Assembly: GCF_934560975.1 (NCBI RefSeq)
Contig: NZ_CAKTFO010000001.1
Coordinates: 1-64,000 of the forward strand
Source of the DNA: an uncultured Sphingomonas sp.
Lineage (GTDB): Bacteria; Pseudomonadota; Alphaproteobacteria; Sphingomonadales; Sphingomonadaceae
Direction of reading: 5' to 3'
DNA length: 64,000 nt
Both the position numbers and the translations under genes were made by a program. The notes under the pieces are model-generated. The model had not been told where the DNA came from. It did not search any database and worked only from the letters and a program-made list of their open reading frames with translations. Below are positions 24,997 through 34,400 of this stretch, one piece after another. Numbering within the stretch: the stretch's first letter is position 1; every line of letters starts with the position of its first letter.

Positions 24997-26016
24997 GTGA
25001 CCGTGCTGCGCTACATCAAGGCGCCCTGGTGGGTGTTCGAGCTCGCCACGGGTGCGAAGAGTTTCCGCGACAATCCCCTGATCGGATCGCGCCGGCTCAA
25101 CCGCTGGGGCCTCCATGCCGCGCGCGTGGCGGTGGCGGACCGCATGGCCTGGAACCGCCGCGCCCGCCTGCGCCGGCTGATCGGGGCGGAGGATGCGGCC
25201 GCCTTCGCCCGCGACGGCTTCGTCCGCGTGCCCGATTTTCTCGCCGCCGAAGCTTTTGTCGCGCTCCGCGATCAGGTGATGGCGCGCCGTGCGCCCGCGC
25301 GCGAGATGGTGCAGGGCGACACGGTCACCCGCCGCATGGCGCTGGACCCCGCCGCGCTGAAGGCGATGCCCGCCGCCGCCGCCCTCATGGCCGACCGCCG
25401 CTTCCAGGGACTGATCCGCTATGTCGGCAGCTATGACGCGGCGCCGACCTGCTACATCCAGACGATCCTGTCGCACCGCCACGCGGCGCCACCCGATCCG
25501 CAGACCAACCTGCATGTCGATACCTTCCACCCGACGGTGAAGGCGTGGCTGTTCCTGACTGACGTGGCGGAGGACGAAGGGCCGTTGACCTATGTGCCCG
25601 GATCGCACCGCCGCGACGCCGCCCGCATGGCGTGGGAGCGGCAACGCAGCCTGGAGGTGATGGACGGCGACGATTTCCTCGCCCAGCGCGGCTCGCTCCG
25701 TATCCGGCGGGAGGAGCTGGCGGGGCTCGGCCTGCCCGATCCCGTCGCCTTTGCGGTCAGGGCCAACACGTTGGTGGTGGCCGACACCGGCGGCTTCCAC
25801 GCGCGCGGCCCCTCCGTGCGCCCCTCCACCCGGGTCGAGATCTGGGCCTATGGCCGCCGCAACCCCTATCTGCCGTGGACGGGGCTCGACCTCGGCGGCC
25901 TGCCGGGCCTGTCCGAACGGCGCGTGCCGCTCTACTGGGCGTTGCGCGACCGTTTCCGCCGCTTCGTCGGACAGCCATGGATGGATGTCGGCCCGAAGCG
26001 CCCAGCCGACGAATGA
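24997..26016 (+). CDS. Phytanoyl-CoA dioxygenase (PhyH) family Fe(II)/2-oxoglutarate oxygenase
   Basis: About 339 residues. PhyH enzymes hydroxylate a C-H bond using Fe(II), O2 and 2-oxoglutarate. The iron ligands are visible as H-V-D in NLHVDTFHPTVKAWLFLTDV and the distal histidine in GGFHARGPS, followed by the oxoglutarate-binding arginine in RPSTRVEIW. PGSHRRD is also typical. The N-terminus (VTVLRYIKAPWWVFELATG) is not a signal peptide. The start is GTG at 24997 (or GTG at 25003). The stop overlaps the KpsC-like gene by 4 bp, so the two are almost certainly co-translated. The substrate is unknown; the context suggests a capsule lipid or sugar. Confidence 0.8.
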   Translation: MTVLRYIKAPWWVFELATGAKSFRDNPLIGSRRLNRWGLHAARVAVADRMAWNRRARLRRLIGAEDAAAFARDGFVRVPDFLAAEAFVALRDQVMARRAPAREMVQGDTVTRRMALDPAALKAMPAAAALMADRRFQGLIRYVGSYDAAPTCYIQTILSHRHAAPPDPQTNLHVDTFHPTVKAWLFLTDVAEDEGPLTYVPGSHRRDAARMAWERQRSLEVMDGDDFLAQRGSLRIRREELAGLGLPDPVAFAVRANTLVVADTGGFHARGPSVRPSTRVEIWAYGRRNPYLPWTGLDLGGLPGLSERRVPLYWALRDRFRRFVGQPWMDVGPKRPADE

Positions 26017-27248
26017 CGAGGCTTCCTCCCGAACTCACGGCCCCGCATTTCCCCTGGCTCAAGGACAAGGCCGGCGCCGTCGCCCATGTCGACCAAGCGG
26101 GCGTGATCCATGGCCGCGATCCCTTCACCGGCGCGACCATCCCGGTGGAGGCGGCAGCGGCGATCGCGGCGCATTGGCGCGCTCTGTCCCGTGCCAATGC
26201 CCCGATCCGGGTAGCGACCGGCATGGCCTGGTGGAAGCGCCAGCGGATCGCGCAATTCCTGTGGGCCGAGGGGCATGCGCCGCTGACGTTCGCGGATGAT
26301 GCGGAGGGGGCGCTGTCCGCCGCAGCCGGCGGGCGCATCGCCACCTGGCCGTCCCGCGCGCCCGCCGGACTGGCGGGGCAGGCGGGCGAGCGGCTGGTGC
26401 GGGTGGAGGATGGCTTCATCCGCTCGATCGGCCTCGGCGCGGACCTGCACCCGCCTTTGTCGATCGTGGTCGACCAGAGCGGCATCTATTACGATCCGAC
26501 CCGGCCCAGCGACCTCGAAACCATTCTCCAGACCGCCGACTTCACCCCCGACCTGCTGGCCCGCGCGGCGGCGCTGCGCACGCTGATCGTCGAGCGCGGC
26601 ATCAGCAAATATGCCAGTGCCGCCCCGCTCGCCCCCGCACCGCGCCGAACCGGCAAGCGCGTGGTGCTGGTGCCCGGCCAGGTCGAGGACGATCAGTCGG
26701 TGCGGCTGGGCGGGGCGGGGATCGCCAGCAATCTCGACCTGCTCGCCCGCGCCCGTGCCGCCGAGCCGGACGCGTATATCCTGTTCAAGCCGCACCCGGA
26801 CGTGGATGCCGGTCACCGCGTCGGCCGCGTGCCCGATGCCGACCTGTTGGCCCATGCGGACGAGGTGGTGCGGGGCGAGGCGATGCCGGCTCTGCTCGGG
26901 CGGGTCGATGCGGTGCACGTCCTGACCTCGCTCACCGGGTTCGAGGCGTTGTTGCGCGGGCTCGACGTGACGGTCCATGGCCACCCCTTCTTCGCCGGCT
27001 GGGGCCTGACCCGCGACCTCGCCGGCCCGCTGCCGCGCCGCACCCGGCGGCTCGACCTCGACGCCCTGGTCGCCGGCGCGTTGATCCTCTATCCGCGCTA
27101 CCTCGATCCCATGACCGAGCTGCCATGCCCGCCGGAGGTGCTGCTGCGCCGTTTCGCCGACGGCTGGCGCCCGCGCGAGACCTGGCTGATCCGGGCACGC
27201 CGCGTGCAGGGCCGCATCGCCCGCGCACTCGGCACCGTCTCCCGCTAG
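26013..27248 (+). CDS. KpsC-like capsular polysaccharide beta-Kdo transferase, single domain
   Basis: 411 residues. In group-2 capsules KpsC, with KpsS, builds the poly-Kdo linker on the lipid anchor at the cytoplasmic face. The KpsC signature is clear: VEDGFIRSIGLGADLHPPLS followed by DQSGIYYD, then VPGQVEDDQSVRLGG, FKPHPDV and a C-terminal HVLTSLTGFEALLRG...GHPFFAGWGLT. E. coli KpsC is about 670 residues with two transferase domains; only one is present here. The start overlaps the dioxygenase stop. The downstream 280 bp hold REP-like hairpins and then the convergent LTA-synthase-like gene. Confidence 0.8.
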   Translation: MTRLPPELTAPHFPWLKDKAGAVAHVDQAGVIHGRDPFTGATIPVEAAAAIAAHWRALSRANAPIRVATGMAWWKRQRIAQFLWAEGHAPLTFADDAEGALSAAAGGRIATWPSRAPAGLAGQAGERLVRVEDGFIRSIGLGADLHPPLSIVVDQSGIYYDPTRPSDLETILQTADFTPDLLARAAALRTLIVERGISKYASAAPLAPAPRRTGKRVVLVPGQVEDDQSVRLGGAGIASNLDLLARARAAEPDAYILFKPHPDVDAGHRVGRVPDADLLAHADEVVRGEAMPALLGRVDAVHVLTSLTGFEALLRGLDVTVHGHPFFAGWGLTRDLAGPLPRRTRRLDLDALVAGALILYPRYLDPMTELPCPPEVLLRRFADGWRPRETWLIRARRVQGRIARALGTVSR

Positions 27249-27264
27249 CGCGTTCGATCCATCC

Positions 27265-27350
27265 GACCGGTGCTCCTGAAAAGGCAGGAGCCCGGAACCA
27301 TAAGGTGAGTCGATTCGCGGCTGGGCTCCTGCCTTCGCAGGAGCACGGAT
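27265..27350. repeat. Inverted pair of REP-like palindromes between convergent genes
   Basis: Copy 1: GCTCCTG (27272) and CAGGAGC (ending 27291) around a 6-base loop. Copy 2: GCTCCTGC (27325) CTTC GCAGGAGC (ending 27344), a perfect 8-bp stem. Copy 1 is the inverted, slightly diverged form of copy 2, so the two face each other. The remainder of the 27249-27529 spacer shows nothing else. A role in ending transcription from both sides is plausible. Confidence 0.65.
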
Positions 27351-27529
27351 AGCGTCGCAAACCGCTTCAACATGGCACGCCCGCCTTGATGGCCGGTGCG
27401 ACCTGATCCTCGAGCGATGCGCCGACACACGAACGGGCAAGCGCACAAGGGCTGAGCGGCACGCCGACGATCCCGGATGTCTGCCAAGGAGTCATGGGGC
27501 AGGGGCAAAGGGTGACGGGCCGCGTCCGG

Positions 27530-29047
27530 CTACTGCGCGCCCATCGCCCGCAGCAGGGTAGCGGCGATCCCCTCCGCCGCAATGTCGGTCTTGCCGCCGG
27601 CGGGGGCCTGCGCGCCCCAAATCGCATAATCGGACCGGCAATCGTCGGCCCCGGCCGCGCGGAACGGGCCGGTCAGGCTCGGCTGATGGTCGCCGTAGAA
27701 GACCAGCCAGCCGGCATTGCCCTGCTCGGCGATGGCCCGGCGCAGGATCGGGATCATCGCGTCGGTCGACTGGAGGTGGCGCAGCCAGCGGCCGGCCGCC
27801 GCCGCGTCGGGCAGGGTGCGCCACTCCGCCGGCAGGTCCGCCGGCGCAATGCCGTCATGCTTGGCGTCCCACGGCCCGTGATTTTCCATGGTGATCGCGA
27901 ACAGCAGGATGCGCGGCCCATGCTCGCGGATCAGCCGCGCCGCCATCTCCGCCACCGCCACGTCCGAGACGTAGGGCCCCTGCCGCGCCGCGTCGGCAAA
28001 GCCCTCCACCCCGATGAAGCGGTCGAACCCCAGCAGCGGCATCACCGTGTCGCGATAATAGAAATCGGCATTGTAGGGGTGGATGCAGATGGTGGTGTAG
28101 CCCGCCGCCCGCGCCTGCGCCGCCAGCGACGGCAGCGGCACCCGCGCGAACCGCTCATAGGGATTGTAGCGGTCGAGCCCGATTGTGTCCGCGCCAAGCC
28201 CGGTCAGCATCGCCAGTTCCGACCGGATCGTGTTCGCGCCCCAACAGGGGACGGTCAGCTGCCCGTGCGCCAGCGCTTCCACCCGCAACTGCTTGAACTG
28301 GGGTAGGTATTCCGCCAGCGCGGGGTGAAGCCGGCTGGCATCCACGAACGATTCGCCCTGCACGATCACGATCGGCCCGGCATCCGGCGCGATCGCCGGC
28401 CACACCCGCGCTTGCGCCGCCCGCTGCCGCTCCGGCCGTTCCAGCCGCGCGATCATCGCCTGCGCCAGGCACGCGCCGAGCAGGCCGATGCGCGACGCAT
28501 CCACCGCCGGATCGCGGGTCAGCGGAAAGCCGCGATACAGCCGCCCCAGTGCCCGCGCCAACGGACCCCAGGTCGGGATCACGAACAAAGCGCGTCCGAT
28601 CGCCGCCGCCACGCCCGCCAACAGCAGGGCGGTGCCCAGGTTCATCGCCCACAGCGGCGGCTCGGCCCGCACCAGCCCGGCGACGATGGCCAGGCTCAAG
28701 GCCGCGCCGCCCACCATCTGCCACGTGCCGACAAAGGCCAGGTACAGGCGCGGGTGGCGCACCACCTCGATAAACTCCGCGCGGTCCGCGAACACCACCG
28801 GCTCGGCCAGCACCTGCCGCTTGACCCGGTCCGCCACGCCCAGCCCGATGCCGAGCGTCAGTATCGCCAGCCCCGCCAGGATCGGCCGCGCGGTGGGCAG
28901 CAGGAACAGGAGGAAGCCGGCCAGATAGGGAAAGGCGTCCACCGCCATCGCCGCCGCCGGCCGCGACAGCAAGGGGGCACCCACGAGTCGGCGCAGGCCG
29001 AGCCACGTCGCCGCCGTGATCCCCAGCCCGCACAGGATCTGAATCAT
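27530..29047 (-). CDS. LTA synthase/sulfatase-fold membrane phosphotransferase (possibly RkpI-like)
   Basis: 505 residues. Four or five membrane helices occupy about residues 1-165. The rest is an extracytoplasmic alkaline-phosphatase-superfamily domain. The metal/nucleophile motifs match LTA synthases: VIVQGESFVD (metal Glu), GANTIRSELAM (nucleophile Thr), and YGDHQPSL (metal Asp and His). Such enzymes move phosphoglycerol from phosphatidylglycerol to an acceptor. It lies 9 bp after the SDR gene in a kpsS-SDR operon, which makes a role in modifying the capsule lipid or glycan likely. The S. meliloti rkp-1 region has a membrane protein (RkpI) in the same neighbourhood; homology was not tested. 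Confidence 0.75.
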   Translation of the reverse strand: MIQILCGLGITAATWLGLRRLVGAPLLSRPAAAMAVDAFPYLAGFLLFLLPTARPILAGLAILTLGIGLGVADRVKRQVLAEPVVFADRAEFIEVVRHPRLYLAFVGTWQMVGGAALSLAIVAGLVRAEPPLWAMNLGTALLLAGVAAAIGRALFVIPTWGPLARALGRLYRGFPLTRDPAVDASRIGLLGACLAQAMIARLERPERQRAAQARVWPAIAPDAGPIVIVQGESFVDASRLHPALAEYLPQFKQLRVEALAHGQLTVPCWGANTIRSELAMLTGLGADTIGLDRYNPYERFARVPLPSLAAQARAAGYTTICIHPYNADFYYRDTVMPLLGFDRFIGVEGFADAARQGPYVSDVAVAEMAARLIREHGPRILLFAITMENHGPWDAKHDGIAPADLPAEWRTLPDAAAAGRWLRHLQSTDAMIPILRRAIAEQGNAGWLVFYGDHQPSLTGPFRAAGADDCRSDYAIWGAQAPAGGKTDIAAEGIAATLLRAMGAQ

Positions 29048-29056
29048 CGGCGGTGC

Positions 29057-29836
29057 TTAGCGCCCCGGCTCGATATGGAAACGGAAACCGCGCATGATCC
29101 GGTCCCCGATCGCGGCTGGCAGCAGGTCGGCGGCCTGGCTGCCGACCGCCAGCAGGCGCGGCACAGTGATGCGCGCCCGCCGCCGGTCGAGCCCGCGCCG
29201 GATCGCGCGCACCATCGTCTCCAGGCTCATCAGGAACGGGGTCGGCCCCTTCCAGCGGTCTGTCATCGGCGTGTCGAAAAAGCCCGGCACCACCACCGAC
29301 ACCGCCACGCCCGCCGGGCCGAGCAGCGCCCGCAGCGCCTCGCCATAGGCGCGGATGCCGGCCTTGCTGGCGCTGTAGCCGGGGCTGTAGGGCAGCCCGC
29401 GCAGTGCCGCGACGGAGGAGACGACCGCGATCTGCGCGCCCGCGCGTCGGGATAGCGCGGGCAGCAGCGGCTCGATCGTGTGCAAAGTACCCAACAGGTT
29501 GCTGCGCACCTGCAACGTCGCGAGCTGGCGGCCTTCCATCGCACCCTCCGCACTCGCACCGGCGGAAACGCCGGCGGCGGCGATCACCAGGTCGAACGGC
29601 GCAATCCCGTCCTGCGCGACCAGCCATGCGCCGAGCGGTTCGGCCTTGCCCACGTCGAACAGGCCGGTCACCACCTCCGCCCCGGCGGCGCGGCAGGCGG
29701 CGGCGGTCGCCTCCAGCCGCTCGGCATTGCGGGCGACCAGGGTCAGCCGCATGCCGGGCGCGGCATAATCACGCGCCAGGCCCGCGCCGAGCCCGCTCGA
29801 CGCGCCGGTGATCAGCAGGGAGCGGGGTGGGCTCAC
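29057..29836 (-). CDS. Short-chain dehydrogenase/reductase (RkpH-like)
   Basis: 259 residues, classical SDR. The cofactor loop TGASSGLG spans residues 10-17, the NAG-type motif reads AAAGV, the catalytic serine is in VVSSVAAL (about 140-141), and Y154-SAS-K158 is the active-site pair. The fold and its C-terminal region resemble 3-ketosphinganine reductase-like and RkpH-like SDRs. The gene overlaps kpsS by 4 bp (ATGA) and precedes the LTA-synthase-like gene. Given the oxoamine synthase across the divergent promoter, reduction of a 2-amino-3-keto lipid is a reasonable inference; it is not shown by the sequence. Confidence 0.8.
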   Translation of the reverse strand: MSPPRSLLITGASSGLGAGLARDYAAPGMRLTLVARNAERLEATAAACRAAGAEVVTGLFDVGKAEPLGAWLVAQDGIAPFDLVIAAAGVSAGASAEGAMEGRQLATLQVRSNLLGTLHTIEPLLPALSRRAGAQIAVVSSVAALRGLPYSPGYSASKAGIRAYGEALRALLGPAGVAVSVVVPGFFDTPMTDRWKGPTPFLMSLETMVRAIRRGLDRRRARITVPRLLAVGSQAADLLPAAIGDRIMRGFRFHIEPGR

Positions 29837-31113
29837 CCGCGTGCGGGGATGGCGGTGGCGGCGGCGGCGCGACGCGGCGTGGTCGCGATGCGGACCACGG
29901 CGGCGGGCGCGGGGCTCGCCTCCAGCCGGGCGGCCGCGCCCGCCACCAGCATGTCCAGCGCCTGATCGCTGAAATAGCCGCCATTGATCAGGCAGGTATC
30001 GATCAACACGCGGCGATAGGCGGCGAACACCTCCGCCTCGGGCGGGGTCGGCTGGTCCCAGAAATGGTCGAGCCCGTTCTGGTCGGTCATGCGCGGCATG
30101 TCATAAACCGCATCGCCCAACACGATGGTGGGCACGCCATAGCGCAGCGACAGCGTGCCGGTGGTGCTGTTCACCGTCACCAGCCCGCGCGAACGCCGCA
30201 CCAGCGAATCGATGTCGACCGACTCCAGGAACAGGATCCGGTCCGACGCGCCCAGCTTGGCCGCGACCTGCGTCACCCTCTTTTCCCAATCGACCAGCCC
30301 GTTGTCCAGCGGATGGCCCTTGACCACCAGCAGGGCCTCGGCCGGCGCGTTGCGGACGAACGATCCCAGCACCTGCTCGATCGCGGGCTGCATCCCCTTG
30401 AAGTGGGAATGGACCCGGATCTGGTAGTCGCAGTCGAGTTGCAGCGGGAACACGAAATAAGGCCGGCCGGTCGCGTCCAGGCGCGACAGCGTCTCCGCCG
30501 AACGCAGTCGTTCCGGCCCGCGCCGCATCAGGCGAAACGCCCAGCCCGCATATTCGTGCAGGATGTGCCACGGGCGATGGGTGCGATAGCCGGGAAACAG
30601 GGGCGCCAGCGCCAGCGACGCGAAATTGTAGATCAGGTCCTCCCTGACCCGGCGGCCGAAGGAGGAGGGGACCGGCGGCTGCACGTCCGGCAAGGGCGGC
30701 AAGGCGCGCGCCGCGGCCAGGTAATGATCGGGGTCGCGCGACAAAGCGGAATGGCCGTTCACGCCGCCATCTTCCAGCGTCACGAAATCGGGGCGGACAT
30801 AGCCTTCCTCGAACACGTGGATCTGGACGCCGCGCGCGCGTGCCACCGCGATCGCGGCCTGGTGCAGCGGGCGGCAATCCCCGAACAACACGATGTCGGT
30901 GACGCCCGCCTGCTCGATCGTGCGCGTCAGGAATGCGGGCCAGCCCTTCAGCGTGCCGCGATAATCCACCGCGCGGCCCCGCCAGTAGATCTTGTCGCCG
31001 CCGTTCAAGTTGATGCGGTGCACGGCATGGCCGTCACGGGCCAGCGCCTGGCCGAGCTTGGAAAAGAAGGGGCCGGCCAGCCCCTGCAGAAACAGAAATG
31101 ATCGCTGCGGCAC
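29833..31113 (-). CDS. kpsS: KpsS-like capsule beta-Kdo transferase/export protein (RkpJ-like)
   Basis: 426 residues from the GTG at 31113. KpsS starts the Kdo linker on the lipid acceptor in group-2 capsule systems. Signature segments are FLFLQGLAGPFFSKLGQAL at the N-terminus, HRINLNGGDKIYW, VLFGDCRPLHQAAI, the FEEGYVRPDFVTLEDGGVNG region, KGHPLDNGLVDWE and VNSTTGTLSL. The frame is open upstream to a GTG at 31233, but family members begin just before FLFLQG, and an AGGTAAGG sequence precedes 31113. It is the first gene of a three-gene minus-strand operon and is divergent from the PKS gene, so capsule initiation and anchor synthesis probably share a control region. Confidence 0.82.
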   Translation of the reverse strand: MPQRSFLFLQGLAGPFFSKLGQALARDGHAVHRINLNGGDKIYWRGRAVDYRGTLKGWPAFLTRTIEQAGVTDIVLFGDCRPLHQAAIAVARARGVQIHVFEEGYVRPDFVTLEDGGVNGHSALSRDPDHYLAAARALPPLPDVQPPVPSSFGRRVREDLIYNFASLALAPLFPGYRTHRPWHILHEYAGWAFRLMRRGPERLRSAETLSRLDATGRPYFVFPLQLDCDYQIRVHSHFKGMQPAIEQVLGSFVRNAPAEALLVVKGHPLDNGLVDWEKRVTQVAAKLGASDRILFLESVDIDSLVRRSRGLVTVNSTTGTLSLRYGVPTIVLGDAVYDMPRMTDQNGLDHFWDQPTPPEAEVFAAYRRVLIDTCLINGGYFSDQALDMLVAGAAARLEASPAPAAVVRIATTPRRAAAATAIPARG

Positions 31114-31432
31114 GCGCCTTACCTGATTGTCATGTTCTTGGGCGCCCGATGCGGGGGCAATCGCCCTCCTTTGCACCGGCGGGTGCGCGCGCACAACTGC
31201 CCGGTCGGCGGACATGCGGGGGTCCGGCTTCACGGCTGTGCCCGTAGGATGGAGTCATGCAGGCACGCGAGGCAAATCATCGAACATCCCTAGATCAGCT
31301 TAGATGTAACCGCCAGTGGCACCGAACCAGACGGAGTTCGGCGCATCCTACCTTGCCCGCTCTCCCGCCTGCGCTATAGCCGCGAAACGTGCTAATTTGC
31401 CCGCGCCTGTGCCGCGCGGCCGGAGTGTTGGT
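31114..31432. promoter_or_regulatory. Divergent control region between kpsS and the PKS gene
   Basis: About 320 bp separate the two proposed start codons. The stretch 31261-31310 (AAATCATCGAACATCC... TTAGATGTAA) is noticeably richer in A/T than its surroundings and is the likeliest place for promoters in both directions. I found no convincing -35/-10 pair, JUMPstart/ops sequence or operator repeat. Confidence 0.4.
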
Positions 31433-34400
31433 TTGAACCGATCGCGATACGATTTCGACCTGACTGGTGTGGGTGACGCCGGGAACGAACCGATTGCGAT
31501 TGTCGGTGCATCCTGCCGCCTGCCGGGTGCGCCGGACGTCGAATCATTCTGGCAATTGCTGTTGTCCGGCACCGATGCCGTGTCCGAAATCCCGGACGAC
31601 CGCTGGAACAAGGCGCAATTGTTCCACCCGGAAAAGGGGCAGAAGGGGAAGGCCTATACATTCGCGGCGGGCGCGCTGGGCGACGTCAGCCGCTTCGACC
31701 CCGCATTCTTCGGCATCTCGCCGCGCGAAGCGACGCAGATGGACCCCCAGCAACGCCTGCTGCTGGAACTCGCCTACGAAGCGATGGAGGATGCCGGCAT
31801 CGACGTGGCGCGGCTGGCGGGCGAGCCGGTGGGCGTGTTCGTCGGCGGATCGTCGTGGGATTATTCCAACCTGAACGTCGGCGATCCTTCCGCCATGGAT
31901 GCCTATTCCATGATCGGCGTGACGCTGTGTTCGATGGCGAACCGCATTTCCTACGTGTTCGACCTCCACGGGCCGAGCTTCACGGTGGACACCGCCTGCT
32001 CCTCCTCGCTGGTGGCGCTGCACCAGGCGTGCGAGGCGATCCGTGGCGGTCAGGTGAGCATGGGCCTGGTCGGCGGCGTCAGCCTGCTGCTCGCGCCGCA
32101 AAGCTATATCGGCTTCTGCGCCGCCTCCATGCTGTCGCCCACCGGGCGCTGCCACGCGTTCGATGCGCGCGCGGACGGCTATGTCCGCGCGGAAGGCGGC
32201 GGGGTGGTGATCCTGAAGCCGCTCGGCAGCGCGCTTGCGGCGGGGGACCAGATCCGCGCCGTGATCCGTGGCACCGGCGTCAATTCGGACGGCCGCACCA
32301 CCGGGCTTTCGCTGCCCAACCGCGAGGCGCAGGCGGCGTTGCTGGACCAGGTCTATGGCCGGTTCGGGCTGGACCCGGCGCGGCTCGGCTATGTCGAGGC
32401 GCACGGCACCGGCACGCCGGCGGGCGACCCGATCGAGGCGGGCGCGCTGGGCGAGAAGCTCGGCCGCCGCCGCAGCGAGCCGCTGACCATCGGTTCGGTC
32501 AAGACCAATATCGGCCACCTGGAGGCGGGCAGCGGCATGGCCGGCCTGATCAAGGCGATGCTGGTGGCGGAACGCGGCACCATTCCGCCGTCGCTGCACA
32601 ACGAAACCCCCAATCCCAACATCCCGTTCGAGGATCTGAACCTGCGGCTGGCGCGGGAGGCGACGCCGCTGCGGCAGGATGGCCAGCCGCGCCTGATCGG
32701 CATCAACTCCTTCGGCTTCGGTGGCACCAACGCCCATGCCGTGCTGGAAACGCCCGATCCCCACGCCTTCGCGGCGTCCCCGGCGGGCGAGGCGGAGGCG
32801 CTGCCGCCGTTTCTGCTCTCCGCCCGTTCCGATGCCGCGCTCCACGCGCTGGCGCGCAGCTGGGCCGATCGGCTGGTGGATACGGCGGAGGCGGACCTGC
32901 CCGCGCTGGTGCGCGGTCTCGCGCTCAAGCGGTCGCAGCATATGCGCCGGCTGGTCATTCCGGCCACGACCCGCGCCGAGCTGATCGACGCCCTCACCGC
33001 CTTTGCCGAGGGCAAGTCGAGCGGGCTGGTCCAGGCGAACAGCGCCGTCGCCGGCGGCGTCGGCTTCATCTTCTCCGGCAATGGCAGCCAGTGGGTCGGC
33101 ATGGCGACGGACGCGCTGGCGCAGAGCGCCGCCTTCCGCGAGGCGCTGGACGAAGTGGACGCGGCGCTGCGGCCGTGGCTCGGCTGGTCGGTGGCGCAGG
33201 CGCTGGCGGACCAGGATGCGGCGCGGCTGCGCAACACCGACGTGGCCCAGCCCTTGCTGTTCGCGATCCAGGTCGCGTTGGTGAAGGCGCTGGGCGAGCA
33301 TGGCCTGCACCCCGATGCCTGCATGGGGCACAGCGTGGGCGAGGTCGCGGCGGCCTATGCCTCGGGCGCGCTCGATCTCGCCTCGGCGGCGCGGGTGATC
33401 GCGGCGCGCAGCCGGCGGCAGCAGCAGCAGCATGGCGTCGGCGCGATGGCGGTGCTGGGCATGGACGCGGCGGAGGTCGCCGCCGCTCTGTCGATCCCGC
33501 CGCTGAACGGCGCGGGCGTCGAGGTGGCGGCGCATAACAGCGCGGGCGGCACCACCGTCGCCGGGCCGGTCGCCGCGATCGACCTGCTGGAGGCGCAGGC
33601 GCAGGCGCGCGGCTGGCGCTTCACCCGGCTTGATCTGGATTACGCCTTTCACAGCGCGGCGATGGACCCGATCGCGGAGAGCCTTTCCACCGATCTGGCT
33701 GGGCTGGATACGGGCGCGACCGCCATCTCCTTTTATTCCACCGTAAGCGGCGGCGTGCTGGACGGACGGGCGCTGGACGCCGATTATTGGTGGCGCAACG
33801 TGCGCGCGCCGGTGCTGTTCGCGCAGGCCGCCCGCGCGATGGTAGCGGACGGCATCCGCCTGTTCGTGGAGGTCGGCCCCCACGCCGTTCTTCAGGCCTA
33901 CCTCACCGACGCGCTCCGTCGGGAGGATCGCGAAGGCCGCGTGCTGCCCAGCCTCGGCCGCCGTCCGGTCCGGCACGATCCGGTCGCCGCGATCGCCGCG
34001 CGCGCCCATGCCGCCGGCGCCGATATCCGTGCCGCCTCCGCCTTTGTCGGACCGGTCGCGGCGGGCGGCCTGCCGGCTTATCCGTGGCAGCGCGAGAGTT
34101 ACTGGGTGCCGCGCACGGAGGAGGCGACCGACCTGTTCGTGCTGGCGGACGAGCATCCCCTGCTCGGCACGCGTGTGGGCGAAGCTCCGGTCGAGTGGCG
34201 CAAGCATCTCGGCCTCGCGCTGGAACCGTGGATCGCCGACCATGCGGTGGGTGGCGGCGCGGTGGTGCCGGCGGCGGCGCTGATCGACATGGCGCTGGCG
34301 GCGGCGCGCGCGCGCCATCCCGACGCCGCCTCGGTCGACCTGCTCGACGTGGAGATCGGGCGCGCCCTGGTGCTGGAAGCGCAGACGATGCGCGAGGTGC

